DNA of 64,000 nucleotides from an uncultured Tenacibaculum sp. (GCA_947493285.1 CANLQH010000001.1:124001-188000); one strand, 5' to 3'; numbered from the stretch's first letter, positions 55,541 to 64,000 are shown. Made by a program: numbers and translations. Notes: generated from the letters alone by a model not told the origin.

Positions 55541-56325
55541 ACTTTTAGTTTTAACTCTGTTGTATATACATCATCTTTCATTGAACTTGTTAGTTGATGT
55601 TTTTTAGGATATACAAGCTCTAACCTCCTTTTTAAATTTTCTAAACCAATTCCTTTTTCACTATTTTCTTCTTTATCAAAATTGTTTTCAATTTTTAGCA
55701 GGATTTCATTTTGTTTTGATGAAATAGAAAGGTTTATAAAAGCGTTGTTTCTTAGGACCTCAACTCCATGTTTAAAAGCATTTTCAACTAAAATAATAAA
55801 GAGTAAGGGTAATACTTTTAAATCTTCATTATCAACTTTAACATCAAAATTTATATGAATGTTTTTATGATAGCGCATTTTATGTAGTTCTATATAATTG
55901 CTAATAAAATCTATTTCTTCTAGTAAAGTTACATATTCTTTTTGCCCTTCATATATACTGTAGCGCATCATGTCTGATAGTTTTAAAATCAGCTTTTTTG
56001 CTTTCTCACTGTCTTTGTCAACCAACCCATATAAATTGTTAAGCATATTGAAGAAAAAATGAGGATTCACTTGCGATTGCAAATGCATTAATTCCGTTTT
56101 CTGTTTTTCATTTTTCAGGTTGATAATAGACCTTATACTTACAAATAACCAATGTAAAATTGTTATGATAACAATAATAAAATAGAAGGCAAGAAATTCT
56201 ACAAAACCTTCAAGTTTACCAAAAATATCATTAAAAAAAACAATGATTAGCCCAATAACAGTAAGTACTATGCGGAAATTACGTATCGTAATTATTTTCT
56301 TTCTATTTAGAAATTTAAAATTCAT
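55537..56325 (-). CDS. LytS-type sensor histidine kinase
   Basis: A 262-residue kinase with two transmembrane helices (about residues 15-60). The His_kinase domain has SQVNPHFFFNMLNNLYGL (phospho-acceptor His89), then an N-box LVENAFKHG and a truncated HATPase_c region. It has no extracellular sensor domain, so it probably senses a membrane state or a partner such as the ABC transporter encoded divergently. It is paired with the LytTR regulator. Confidence 0.9.
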   Translation of the reverse strand: MNFKFLNRKKIITIRNFRIVLTVIGLIIVFFNDIFGKLEGFVEFLAFYFIIVIITILHWLFVSIRSIINLKNEKQKTELMHLQSQVNPHFFFNMLNNLYGLVDKDSEKAKKLILKLSDMMRYSIYEGQKEYVTLLEEIDFISNYIELHKMRYHKNIHINFDVKVDNEDLKVLPLLFIILVENAFKHGVEVLRNNAFINLSISSKQNEILLKIENNFDKEENSEKGIGLENLKRRLELVYPKKHQLTSSMKDDVYTTELKLKV

Positions 56326-56368
56326 AAGTCAATATTACTCAAATAATACTCGGTGTACAAATTAGTTG

Positions 56369-56407
56369 ATAAACGACTTAAAACAGTATATAAACGTTTT
56401 ATAAACC
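56369..56407. promoter_or_regulatory. three ATAAAC direct repeats, candidate LytTR operator
   Basis: ATAAACG at 56,369-56,375, ATAAACG at 56,390-56,396 and ATAAACC at 56,401-56,407. Their spacing of 21 and 11 bases equals two and one turns of the helix, as expected for LytTR dimers. The repeats lie between the kinase gene start and the ABC gene promoter. Confidence 0.45.
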
Positions 56408-56499
56408 GAAACAAAGACACTTCATCACTTCTTAAAATATGTATGTCCCAGCTTTATTTCTATACAGCCCACTTTCTTTCAAGTATTTAATAGCATAAG

Positions 56500-56507
56500 T
56501 ACGTTTG
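56500..56507 (+). promoter_or_regulatory. candidate -7 element of the ABC/M1 operon
   Basis: TACGTTTG (TAnnTTTG) lies 26 bases before the ATG of the ATPase gene. No TTG is seen at the normal -33 distance, which would suit a promoter that needs an activator. Confidence 0.45.
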
Positions 56508-56533
56508 TCAGCATCAATCTTAAATAGAATATA

Positions 56534-57421
56534 ATGAAACTAATTATTGATAACTTAAGTAAAACGTATGATAACGGTGTTAAGGCATTACAAAATGTGT
56601 CGTTAGAAATACCTAAAGGAATGTTTGGTTTATTAGGACCAAATGGTGCTGGAAAATCTACTTTAATGAGAACTATTTCAACATTACAAGAAGCGGATAC
56701 AGGATCTATTACTCTTGGAGATATTGACGTATTAAAGCAAAAGAATGAATTAAGACAGGTTTTAGGCTACTTACCACAACAGTTTGGATTATACCCAAAA
56801 ATATCAGCAGAAGTTTTACTAAATCACTTTGCAGTACTTAAAGGAATTTCTAATAAAGGAGAACGTAAAGATTTAGTGAAAGCACTTTTGCATAAAACCA
56901 ATTTATATGACGTAAGAAATCAGAATCTTAAAGGGTTTTCAGGAGGAATGAAGCAGCGTTTTGGTATTGCACAAGCTTTGCTTAATAATCCTAAATTATT
57001 GATTGTAGATGAGCCAACTGCAGGGTTGGATCCTTTAGAACGTAATCGTTTTTACAATGTATTAAGCGAGCTAGGAGAACATACCGTAGTTATTTTATCT
57101 ACACATATTGTTGATGATGTTAAAGAGCTTTGTACTAACATGGCAATTATTAATCAAGGACAGGTTTGTTTAAAAGGAAATCCGTTGCAAATACTCGAAG
57201 GTATAAAAGATAAAATCTATAAAAAGACAATCGAAAAATCAGAATTAGATCTTTATAAACAAAACTATCAAGTAATTAGTGAGAAGTTATTCCTTGGAAA
57301 ACCAACTATACATATTTTAAGTGATGTAAATCCTGATAATGGTTTCTCTCTTATTAATGCAGAGTTAGAAGACGTTTATTTTTCTCAAATATTTAATAAC
57401 AATAACTCTAAACCTAACTAA
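56534..57421 (+). CDS. ABC transporter ATP-binding protein
   Basis: A 295-residue ATPase with Walker A GPNGAGKS (35-42), Q-loop LPQQFGLYPK, signature FSGGMKQRFG, Walker B LLIVDEP and a switch histidine (LSTHIVDD). It has a C-terminal extension of about 80 residues as in the antibiotic-type ABC-2 exporters. It is two bases before the fused permease gene and is its likely energy subunit. Confidence 0.92.
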   Translation: MKLIIDNLSKTYDNGVKALQNVSLEIPKGMFGLLGPNGAGKSTLMRTISTLQEADTGSITLGDIDVLKQKNELRQVLGYLPQQFGLYPKISAEVLLNHFAVLKGISNKGERKDLVKALLHKTNLYDVRNQNLKGFSGGMKQRFGIAQALLNNPKLLIVDEPTAGLDPLERNRFYNVLSELGEHTVVILSTHIVDDVKELCTNMAIINQGQVCLKGNPLQILEGIKDKIYKKTIEKSELDLYKQNYQVISEKLFLGKPTIHILSDVNPDNGFSLINAELEDVYFSQIFNNNNSKPN

Positions 57422-57423
57422 TT

Positions 57424-60400
57424 ATGTGGTTTCAAATTTTTAAGTTCGAAATACAATATAGAATTAAACGCCCAGACACTTATGTATTCTTTTTATTCCT
57501 GTTTCTATTCTCAATTGTAGGAGTTGATTTTATTACTCAAGGTTCAGAATTAGGACTCATGAAAAAAAACTCTCCATTAGTAATTGCAAAAACAATGGGA
57601 GCTATAACAGGTATATTTATGATTTTGGCTTCAATGATTATGGGAGTTTCTGTGTTAAGAGATTTTGAGTATAATATAGAATCCTTGGTTTTTTCAACAC
57701 CAATCAGTAAAAATGATTATTTATTAGGTCGTTTTTTAGGATCATTTACTGTTTTATTATTTGCCTTTTCAGGTATTTTATTTGGTATGATGTTGGGCGA
57801 ATTTATGCCATGGAATACTCCAGAAGAGTTATTAGCTTTTAATCCATTTTTGTATGTAAAAAACTTTCTAATGTTAACATTACCAACCTTATTTTTTGGA
57901 GCATCTCTATTTTTTGTTACAGGTGCTTTAACTAGAAATCTAGTGGTAGTATACACCCAAGGTATCATTTTGTTTGTTGTATTTATGCTAACTAAAGCCA
58001 TCACTAATGATTTTTGGCAAGCCATTCTAGATCCATTTTCATTAACCACCACAACTTTTGCAACCAAATCATGGTCAGCAATAGAGAAGAGTACGCAAGA
58101 ACTTCCTTTTTTGGGAGCTTTAATGTTAAATAAAATATTTTGGATTTCTCTTGGAATTATAGCGCTCATTTATGGCTATAAAAAGTTCAATTTTAACGTA
58201 GTTAAAGAAAAACGAACTAAAAGAAAAAAAGTACAGGTATTAGATATTGAGAAATCATATGAAGCTAGTGATATAGCTATACCTGAAGCTAAAAAGCAAT
58301 ATGGATTATTATCAAAATGGACACAGTTAAAACAATTTTCTTGGTTTTATTTTATAAGTATTTGTAGACAAGCTTCATTTTGGGGTATTGTAATTTGTGG
58401 TATGATTATCATTCTTATTAACTCAGTAAACCTTGGAACTGTTTATGGTGTTGATAGCTATCCTGCAACTTATTTTATTGTTGAAGAGCTTCAAGAAACG
58501 TCCATTTATTTCTTCCTTATCATTTTAGTTTTTTATTCCGGAGAATTGGTTTGGAAGGAGAGAGGTGCTAAGTTGAATTTAATTTATGATGCTACACCAA
58601 TGTCAAGCTTTATTAAGTTACTTGGTAAATTCATTGGGCTAAACTTAATTTATATCGTCTTAATACTCGCCTTAATTTGTTCAGGAATTATATTTCAAAC
58701 ATTAAGTGGTTATTATAGCTATGAACCTAAGGTTTATTTTTCAGGTTTCTTCCTAGAAATCCTACCGTTTTTGTCATTATATACGTGCATCGCATTTTTT
58801 ATTCAATCGGTTGTTAATCATAAGTTTGTTGGTGTTATGTTAGTTGTTATCTTCTTCATAGCTAATATAACTCTAGGTGCATTCGGATTCAATCACGATT
58901 TATATATGTTTGGAGGGAGCTCTTTAGGTACTTACTCAGATATGAATGGTTATGGTCATTTTTTAAAGCCTTACTTTTTTATTAAATCGTATTGGTTTCT
59001 TTTCGGATTGTTATTATTAATCATAGGATCTTTGGTCTCAGTTAGAGGGATCGAAACAAACTTATTAAAGCGTATTGAAATTGTTAAAGACAGATTGAGT
59101 AGTCCACTTTTAAAACTCACTTGTATAGTTTTACTTGGATTTATAACTCTTGGAAGCTTTATATTTTATAATACTAATATCTTAAACACGTACTGGACTA
59201 GTTCAGAATCTACTAAGTTTAGAGTAGATTATGAAAAACAATTAAAGCAATTTGAGTATGTACCACAACCTAAATTAGTAGATGTAAACTTACGACTAGA
59301 ATTGTACCCAGAAACACGAGATTACACTGTAGAAGGATATTATATTTTAAAAAATACAACTGATGATGATATAACATCTATTCATATTCAAAAACTTATT
59401 GAAGATAATGTTGCTTTAGACAGTATATCTTTTGAAAGTGCTCATACAATTGATGATAGCTATAAGAAGTTTAGTTACTCAGTTTTCAATCTAAAAACAG
59501 CTTTAAAACCTGGTGACTCTGTAAAAATGTATTTTAAACAAAGTTTTACTACAAAAGGTTTTGAATTAGGGAGTTCTAATGTAAATATAAGTAGTAACGG
59601 AACGTTTTTTAATAATACAGATTTACCAACGATTGGATATAATAATAAGTATGAGCTTAAAGATAATCATGAACGAGAAGATTATAATCTATCTAAGCGA
59701 TCTAATAAATTGAATCGAAATAATGCTAATGAATTAGTGAACGCTAGATCAGGAAGTGATTCTGATGGAATTAATTTTGAGATGGTTATTGGTACCTCAA
59801 AAGATCAAACAGCTTTAGTTCCTGGGAATTTATTAAAGCAATGGACAGAAAACAATCGTAATTATTTTCACTATAAAACAGAAAAGCAAATAATTAATTT
59901 TTATTCTATAGTTTCAGCTGCATATGAAGTAAAGAAGGATACATGGAATACTATTCAAGATTCTATTGCAAAATCTGTTGATCTTGAAATCTATTATCAT
60001 AAAGAACATACTTATAACATTGATCGAATGATGGCTTCTATGAAAGCATCATTAGATTATTTTAGCAAAAACTTTAGCCCTTATCAATACCAACAATTAC
60101 GAATTATGGAGTTTCCACGTTATGCACAATTTGCACAATCATTTCCAGCAACCATTCCATTTTCTGAATCGATAGGTTTTGTATTAGATATTGATGATGA
60201 AAAAGAGGTTGATATGGCTTTTTATGTAACTGCACATGAAATTGCACATCAATGGTTTGGAATGCAAGTGGAACCAGCAAATGTTAAAGGCAGAAACTTT
60301 ATTTTAGAAACTTTGTCACAATATGCTGCAATGATGGTTTTGAAGCAACATTATTCTGAAGAAAAACTACTTCAGTTTTTAGAGATTCAAAAAGATGATT

Positions 60401-60717
60401 ATAAAGAAGGAAAGAATAGAGAGCCTCAAGAAGAACCTTCACTCGCGTTAGTAGAAAATCAAGACTATATTTATTATGCTAAAGGAGCTATTGCAATGTA
60501 TGAATTGCAAAAAAAGATAGGAGAGGAGAACGTAAATAAAGCATTAAGACGTTTTCTTGAAGATTGGAATACTGCAAAAGGAAAACTAAAGATAGCGACA
60601 AATAGATACTCCACATCGCAAGATTTATTAGGATATTTTAGAGAGGTTACATTAGATTCACATCAGTATATTATTTCTGATTTGTTTGAAAATAATCACG
60701 AGATAAAACACAATTAA
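57424..60717 (+). CDS. ABC-2 permease fused to an M1-type metallopeptidase
   Basis: A 1,097-residue fusion. The first 580 residues are an ABC-2 membrane domain with two sets of about six helices. The rest is an M1 aminopeptidase fold, placed outside the cytoplasm by topology. HEIAH (938-942) with Glu962 gives the zinc site; nineteen residues separate the second His and the Glu, one more than in canonical M1. No GxMEN exopeptidase motif is found; the region reads PFSESIGF. These ABC-M1 fusions are known in Bacteroidota and Proteobacteria, but their substrate is unknown. Regulation by the divergent LytTR pair is inferred. Confidence 0.9.
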   Translation: MWFQIFKFEIQYRIKRPDTYVFFLFLFLFSIVGVDFITQGSELGLMKKNSPLVIAKTMGAITGIFMILASMIMGVSVLRDFEYNIESLVFSTPISKNDYLLGRFLGSFTVLLFAFSGILFGMMLGEFMPWNTPEELLAFNPFLYVKNFLMLTLPTLFFGASLFFVTGALTRNLVVVYTQGIILFVVFMLTKAITNDFWQAILDPFSLTTTTFATKSWSAIEKSTQELPFLGALMLNKIFWISLGIIALIYGYKKFNFNVVKEKRTKRKKVQVLDIEKSYEASDIAIPEAKKQYGLLSKWTQLKQFSWFYFISICRQASFWGIVICGMIIILINSVNLGTVYGVDSYPATYFIVEELQETSIYFFLIILVFYSGELVWKERGAKLNLIYDATPMSSFIKLLGKFIGLNLIYIVLILALICSGIIFQTLSGYYSYEPKVYFSGFFLEILPFLSLYTCIAFFIQSVVNHKFVGVMLVVIFFIANITLGAFGFNHDLYMFGGSSLGTYSDMNGYGHFLKPYFFIKSYWFLFGLLLLIIGSLVSVRGIETNLLKRIEIVKDRLSSPLLKLTCIVLLGFITLGSFIFYNTNILNTYWTSSESTKFRVDYEKQLKQFEYVPQPKLVDVNLRLELYPETRDYTVEGYYILKNTTDDDITSIHIQKLIEDNVALDSISFESAHTIDDSYKKFSYSVFNLKTALKPGDSVKMYFKQSFTTKGFELGSSNVNISSNGTFFNNTDLPTIGYNNKYELKDNHEREDYNLSKRSNKLNRNNANELVNARSGSDSDGINFEMVIGTSKDQTALVPGNLLKQWTENNRNYFHYKTEKQIINFYSIVSAAYEVKKDTWNTIQDSIAKSVDLEIYYHKEHTYNIDRMMASMKASLDYFSKNFSPYQYQQLRIMEFPRYAQFAQSFPATIPFSESIGFVLDIDDEKEVDMAFYVTAHEIAHQWFGMQVEPANVKGRNFILETLSQYAAMMVLKQHYSEEKLLQFLEIQKDDYKEGKNREPQEEPSLALVENQDYIYYAKGAIAMYELQKKIGEENVNKALRRFLEDWNTAKGKLKIATNRYSTSQDLLGYFREVTLDSHQYIISDLFENNHEIKHN

Positions 60718-60818
60718 ATTTAGGAATATAGCTTAATATAAATTAGGGTAAACCTTCTGGGTTTTCATTTAAGAGTACTTTACCTTATAGAGAAATTAAC
60801 TAACTAAATTTATGTATT

Positions 60819-62069
60819 ATGAAAATTCAAAACTTTTCAACAACAAATGATGCCATTGCTTTTATAAAAGAATGGCTAGAAAGCGATGCTTCTCTTTCAG
60901 AATTATTAACAGAGTCGATTACCAAAGCAAAAAACTTTGCCGATGGGAGATTAAATGAAAAATTATTTGACTTGTTATCTTGGCCCACAACTGTTTCAGA
61001 ATGGATTAGTTTCATAACTGAATTTAGTCGATGGATTCCTCATCAAAGTGGTCACGAAGGATGGCAAGACCCAGAAACAGGATATACGCAAGAGGTTTAT
61101 GACCGATTGTGTCATTTTTATTTCTTGTTAGATCAAAAAGTTGGACCTAATGAAAACATTATTGTTCAAAATATAGATGGTTTTAATGATTGGCTCGTAG
61201 CTTATGCAAACCTTTGGGGTGATTTCTTAAATACTCCTGAATCTTTTAATGATACTATTTGGGAGTCTTTTAAGCAGTATGCACCTTATTACAGAATTGA
61301 AGATTCTTTAGTAAATGGAAAACCCAATAGCCCTAGTGGTTGGTTAACATTCAATCAGTTTTTTGCAAGAGAATTGAATCCTGGTTTAAGACCCATAGAT
61401 TTTCCAAGCGATAACGCAGTAGTAACTGCTCCAGCAGATTGCACTTTTAGAAAAATGTATCAAATAGATGAAAATTCAAATATTCTAAGTTCAGACTCTA
61501 GTATTACTCAAACTGTTTTAAAGAAAACTCATATTATAGGTAATATTGAAAAGTTGTTAGGCGATAGTCCACATGCAGATAAGTTTGCTAATGGTACTTT
61601 TGTTCATTATTTTTTAGGACCATATTCTTATCATCGTTTTCATTCACCTGTAGCAGGTATGGTAGATGAATGTAGAGCAGTTGATGGATTAACTTATTTA
61701 GAAGTTAACATCAATGATAATAATCAATTTGACGCTCCAGACAATTCAGATTCACCAGGAGAGCCAGGTGAGGGGTATCAATTTAATCAAGCTAGAGGGA
61801 TTCTTACCATAGATACTACTTCAAGTAGTGAAGGTGATATTGGAATAGTTGCTGTTGTTCCAGTGGGAATGTGTCAAGTCTCCGGTGTTCATATGAGTGC
61901 TACCCAAGGAAGAAACATAGCTAAAGGAGAAGAGTTTGGGTACTTTTTATTTGGAGGTTCAGATATTATATTACTATTCCAAGAAGGAAAAGCACCAAAA
62001 ATAGATGACTGTAATAAATATCGCTACTATGGAACAAGTATTAGCGGTTGCCCAGATAGCCCAAAATAG
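60819..62069 (+). CDS. PsiD-like / phosphatidylserine decarboxylase family protein
   Basis: A 416-residue pyruvoyl-type decarboxylase precursor. An N-terminal PsiD-like domain (residues 1-170, with GFNDWLVAYANLWGDFLN) comes before the PSD domain: GWLTFNQFFARELNPGLRP, then Asp207 (APADC), His275 (YHRFHSP), and the self-cleavage site GGS (Ser381). The N-terminal domain is the type found in fungal tryptophan decarboxylase PsiD and absent from classical Psd. The substrate may therefore be an aromatic or other amino acid rather than phosphatidylserine. It follows the ABC-M1 gene by about 100 bases and has its own terminator. Confidence 0.83.
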   Translation: MKIQNFSTTNDAIAFIKEWLESDASLSELLTESITKAKNFADGRLNEKLFDLLSWPTTVSEWISFITEFSRWIPHQSGHEGWQDPETGYTQEVYDRLCHFYFLLDQKVGPNENIIVQNIDGFNDWLVAYANLWGDFLNTPESFNDTIWESFKQYAPYYRIEDSLVNGKPNSPSGWLTFNQFFARELNPGLRPIDFPSDNAVVTAPADCTFRKMYQIDENSNILSSDSSITQTVLKKTHIIGNIEKLLGDSPHADKFANGTFVHYFLGPYSYHRFHSPVAGMVDECRAVDGLTYLEVNINDNNQFDAPDNSDSPGEPGEGYQFNQARGILTIDTTSSSEGDIGIVAVVPVGMCQVSGVHMSATQGRNIAKGEEFGYFLFGGSDIILLFQEGKAPKIDDCNKYRYYGTSISGCPDSPK

Positions 62070-62096
62070 TATTTAGTATAATATTGTTTATCTACT

Positions 62097-62144
62097 ATAC
62101 GACTAAGCAATTAGCTTAAACTAACTGTTTAGTCGTATTTTTTT
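62097..62144 (+). terminator. rho-independent terminator after decarboxylase gene
   Basis: ATACGACTAA and TTAGTCGTAT form a 10-bp stem around a 22-base loop that holds a smaller TTAG/CTAA hairpin, followed by a run of seven T. Confidence 0.82.
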
Positions 62145-62239
62145 ATGTAAAATGAATCAGATGTTGTAAACAAAACATATGAAAGTCTTATTGAAAAGAG
62201 ATTTTAAAAGACTTATTTTTGTACCTCAATTAACTTCAT

Positions 62240-63241
62240 TTGGATTCATTAACACAAGTTGTATTAGGAGCAGCCGTAGGGGAAGCTATTTTAGGAAAAA
62301 AAGTTGGGAATAAAGCTTTATTATACGGAGCTATCGCTGGTACTATTCCTGATTTAGATGTTCTTTTGGGTAATTTTACCGATACTGTTACAGCTTTAGA
62401 GTGGCATAGAGGCTTTAGTCATTCCATACTTTTTTGTGTATTGGTAGCGCCAATTTTAGGGTGGTTTGTAAATAAAATAGAGAAACAATACAATTTGGGT
62501 TGGAAACCTTGGACTAAATTGTTTTTTCTAGGATTATTTACACATCCACTTTTAGATACATTTACGTCTTGGGGAACCCAATTATTTTGGCCTTTTAAAA
62601 CACGTTTAGCCTTAAATTCAATATTTGTAATTGATCCGTTTTATACTTTACCTTTTTTAATATTCACGATATCGGTACTTTTTTATAAGCGCAATTCTAA
62701 AATAAGACATCGATTAAATAATATTGGATTATTGGTATCGACATCTTACTTAGTTTTAACATTAGTAGTAAAAATTATTGTTGAAAAAAGATTTAAGGAG
62801 GCATTAGAAAATCAAAAGATAGATTATACGCAAATTAGCACAAGACCATCACCATTAAATATAATATTATGGAATGCTAATATTGATACTCCAAATGAAT
62901 ACCTAATAGCAGATTATTCTTTTTTTGATACACAACCAATACGTTTTAAGTCATTCTTAAAACAACGTAAACAATCAGAACATTTACTTGAATACCCAAA
63001 TACTAAAAGATTATTAGCTATTAGTAAAGGATGGTATATTATAGAAAAAAAGGATAAGTATTGGGTTTTTAATGATTTGCGTTTTGGATTAATTCCAAGA
63101 AAAGATGATAAACATTTCTTTTCATTTTCTTATAGTTTACAAGAGAATAATAATAAGTTATTAGTTACTGAAGTTCCTAAAACTAAACGTGATGCTCAGT
63201 CTTTAATGAAAAAATTGTGGTTACGTATTAAAGGGAATTAA
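62240..63241 (+). CDS. YdjM-like metal-dependent hydrolase, membrane protein
   Basis: A 333-residue inner-membrane protein of the YdjM/LexA-regulated family (DUF457, PF04307). MDSLTQVVLGAAVGEAILG, PDLDVLLGNF and EWHRGFSHSILF contain the family's likely metal-binding Asp and His residues. It has about six helices in the first 200 residues and a soluble C-terminal half. It starts at a TTG (62,240); no ATG precedes it in frame and the family N-terminus fits exactly. The substrate is unknown. Confidence 0.85.
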   Translation: MDSLTQVVLGAAVGEAILGKKVGNKALLYGAIAGTIPDLDVLLGNFTDTVTALEWHRGFSHSILFCVLVAPILGWFVNKIEKQYNLGWKPWTKLFFLGLFTHPLLDTFTSWGTQLFWPFKTRLALNSIFVIDPFYTLPFLIFTISVLFYKRNSKIRHRLNNIGLLVSTSYLVLTLVVKIIVEKRFKEALENQKIDYTQISTRPSPLNIILWNANIDTPNEYLIADYSFFDTQPIRFKSFLKQRKQSEHLLEYPNTKRLLAISKGWYIIEKKDKYWVFNDLRFGLIPRKDDKHFFSFSYSLQENNNKLLVTEVPKTKRDAQSLMKKLWLRIKGN

Positions 63242-63441
63242 TGTTTTTTATTTGTTTTATAATGTTCGCGTTATGTAACTTTGCTTGCGTAAAGCAAAGT
63301 TTACCTTTACATTTTTAATGAAAAAGTTTTATGACTTTAAACACTCTTTAAAAAGTCAATGAAATACTTTTTATATGACCCGAGAAAAGGAGGGGGGAGT
63401 ATAATATGTATGGAATGATTTGTATAGTTAAAATCTTAAAA
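63242..63441. other. spacer with one hairpin, no gene seen
   Basis: About 200 AT-rich bases between convergent genes. AACTTTGCTT / AAGCAAAGTT (63,277-63,301) is a perfect 10-bp stem with a GCGTA loop, but neither strand has a T-run right after it. GACTTT / AAAGTC is a second weak pair. Nothing else is seen. Confidence 0.4.
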
Positions 63442-63810
63442 TTACTCTATAATTTCCCCTTTTTCTTCAGCTACTGTTTCACCCCATTTAGCAATAGCTA
63501 AAAGAACAGGAGCTAAACTTTCTCCAAATGATGTTAATGCATATTCTACTTTTAGTGGTGGTTTTTTAGTATAAACTCTACGAGTTATTAAGCCATCTTT
63601 TTCTAATTGCTTCAATTGTAAACTTAATGTACGTTCTGTAATGGTAGATATTAATTTATAAAGTTCATTATAGCGCTTTTTACCATCTACAAGATATATT
63701 AAAATTACACTTTTCCACTTACCACCAATCAATTCCATTGCAATGCTAGTTGTACAAGAAAACATTTTGTCTTTATACTTTATAAGACGTTTTTTATGTT
63801 CAATTTCCAT
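63442..63810 (-). CDS. HxlR-family transcriptional regulator
   Basis: A 122-residue winged helix-turn-helix repressor or activator. It has the HxlR signature IGGKWKSVILIYL (about residues 28-40), RYNELYKLISTITERTLSLQ and LKQLEKDGLI. Cys19 lies just before the DNA-binding domain, where redox-sensing relatives (HypR, YodB) hold their reactive thiol. Such regulators are often divergent from an oxidoreductase gene, and a strong promoter points out of the window to the right. Confidence 0.9.
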   Translation of the reverse strand: MEIEHKKRLIKYKDKMFSCTTSIAMELIGGKWKSVILIYLVDGKKRYNELYKLISTITERTLSLQLKQLEKDGLITRRVYTKKPPLKVEYALTSFGESLAPVLLAIAKWGETVAEEKGEIIE

Positions 63811-63831
63811 AATTCACTAATTAATTATCTA

Positions 63832-63862
63832 CAAAAGTACAATACTATATATAATTCAACAA
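63832..63862 (-). promoter_or_regulatory. HxlR gene promoter
   Basis: Minus-strand TTG (63,860-63,862), then 20 bases, then TACTTTTG (63,832-63,839), an exact fit to the Bacteroidota pattern. An inverted repeat ACTATA-CTTTT-TATAGT-like (63,862-63,878) abuts the -33 element. Confidence 0.5.
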
Positions 63863-63953
63863 CTATACTTTTTATAGTGATATTACATAATTTTAAAATA
63901 TTGATATACAGCGTTTTTTATAATATTTCACATACTATCATTTTTGACCGTTA

Positions 63954-63997
63954 TTGTGAGATTCTAAAACTGCACTTACTTTTGTACTATACTTTTG
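63954..63997 (+). promoter_or_regulatory. divergent promoter towards a gene beyond the window
   Basis: TTG (63,954-63,956), 20 bases, then TACTTTTG (63,977-63,984); a second TACTTTTG follows at 63,990-63,997. ACTATACTTTTGATA (63,986-64,000) repeats the ACTATACTTTTTATAGT site at 63,862-63,878, so the HxlR protein may control both genes. The downstream gene is not visible. Confidence 0.45.
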
Positions 63998-64000
63998 ATA

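Noticed and set aside
57424..60717. Possible assembly fusion of two genes (permease and peptidase)
   Set aside because: The frame is unbroken for 1,097 codons and the same ABC-2/M1 fusion is known in other bacteria, so it is a real gene.
63277..63301. Possible terminator of the YdjM-like gene
   Set aside because: The stem is perfect but no T-run follows on either strand, so it was kept only as a hairpin in the spacer.
1..64000. CRISPR arrays, insertion sequences, phage genes or integrases
   Set aside because: No regularly spaced direct repeats, transposase or integrase motifs were found by eye; the accessory look of 24.6-27.2 kb rests only on the XRE and P450 genes and unusual spacers.

Overview
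The window is chromosomal DNA from a member of the Bacteroidota, very probably the family Flavobacteriaceae. The DNA is AT-rich. It carries a fused lpxC/fabZ gene, the type IX secretion regulator PorX, a split transketolase half and a lipoprotein FKBP. Several promoters match the Bacteroidota TTG-N17-23-TAnnTTTG pattern. Shine-Dalgarno sequences are mostly absent, and several genes must start at TTG. The genus cannot be fixed from the sequence; marine genera such as Tenacibaculum or Polaribacter are a guess only.

Layout. 1-6.4 kb: a partial YheT-like hydrolase, pssA, then a minus-strand block of membrane and envelope genes (BrkB/YihY, MscS channel, amino-acid permease, lptB, an AhpD-like protein, tatC) that ends in a 66-codon remnant of kdsD. 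6.5-13.5 kb: recQ, a YdeI-like protein, ald, tsaE, a DUF1287 protein and porX. 13.6-24.6 kb: a plus-strand run with an HD hydrolase, lpxD, lpxC/fabZ, lpxA, efp, a second lpxD-like gene, sucD, an M16 peptidase and fabG. 24.6-27.2 kb: a small accessory-looking stretch with a G-run-rich spacer, an XRE regulator, a 410-base spacer full of GTAAAC/GTTTAC motifs, and a cytochrome P450. 27.3-38.5 kb: purL, tRNA-Lys and tRNA-Leu, aroK, a PRTase, an S4 protein, an FKBP-like lipoprotein, an outer-membrane barrel protein, a transketolase C-half, maf, a UbiA-like protein and smpB. 38.5-42.2 kb: a DUF6503-like lipoprotein and a tight three-gene operon (phosphatase-like lipoprotein, secreted ATP-grasp/swivel protein, DUF4956 membrane protein). 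42.3-54.8 kb: clpB, ytxJ, a helicase, DUF2911/AraC, a secreted tandem-barrel protein, fahA, glyA, rmuC and an acyltransferase. 54.8-63.8 kb: a LytTR/histidine-kinase pair divergent from an ABC ATPase and a permease-M1 peptidase fusion, followed by a PsiD-like decarboxylase, a YdjM-like membrane protein and an HxlR regulator.

How the genes work together. Most are housekeeping genes for envelope building: lipid A (lpxA, lpxC, lpxD), LPS export (lptB), phospholipid (pssA, acyltransferase), protein export (tatC) and type IX secretion (porX). The kdsD remnant stands out because KdsD supplies the Kdo precursor for the same LPS.

The best candidate for an undescribed system is the operon at 39,269-42,231. 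It encodes a protein with a signal peptide whose domain order (phosphohistidine swivel, then C-terminal ATP-grasp) matches glucan water dikinase rather than PEP synthase. It is translationally coupled to DUF4956 and followed by a phosphohistidine-phosphatase-type lipoprotein. No transposase, insertion sequence, CRISPR array, rRNA or phage gene was seen.
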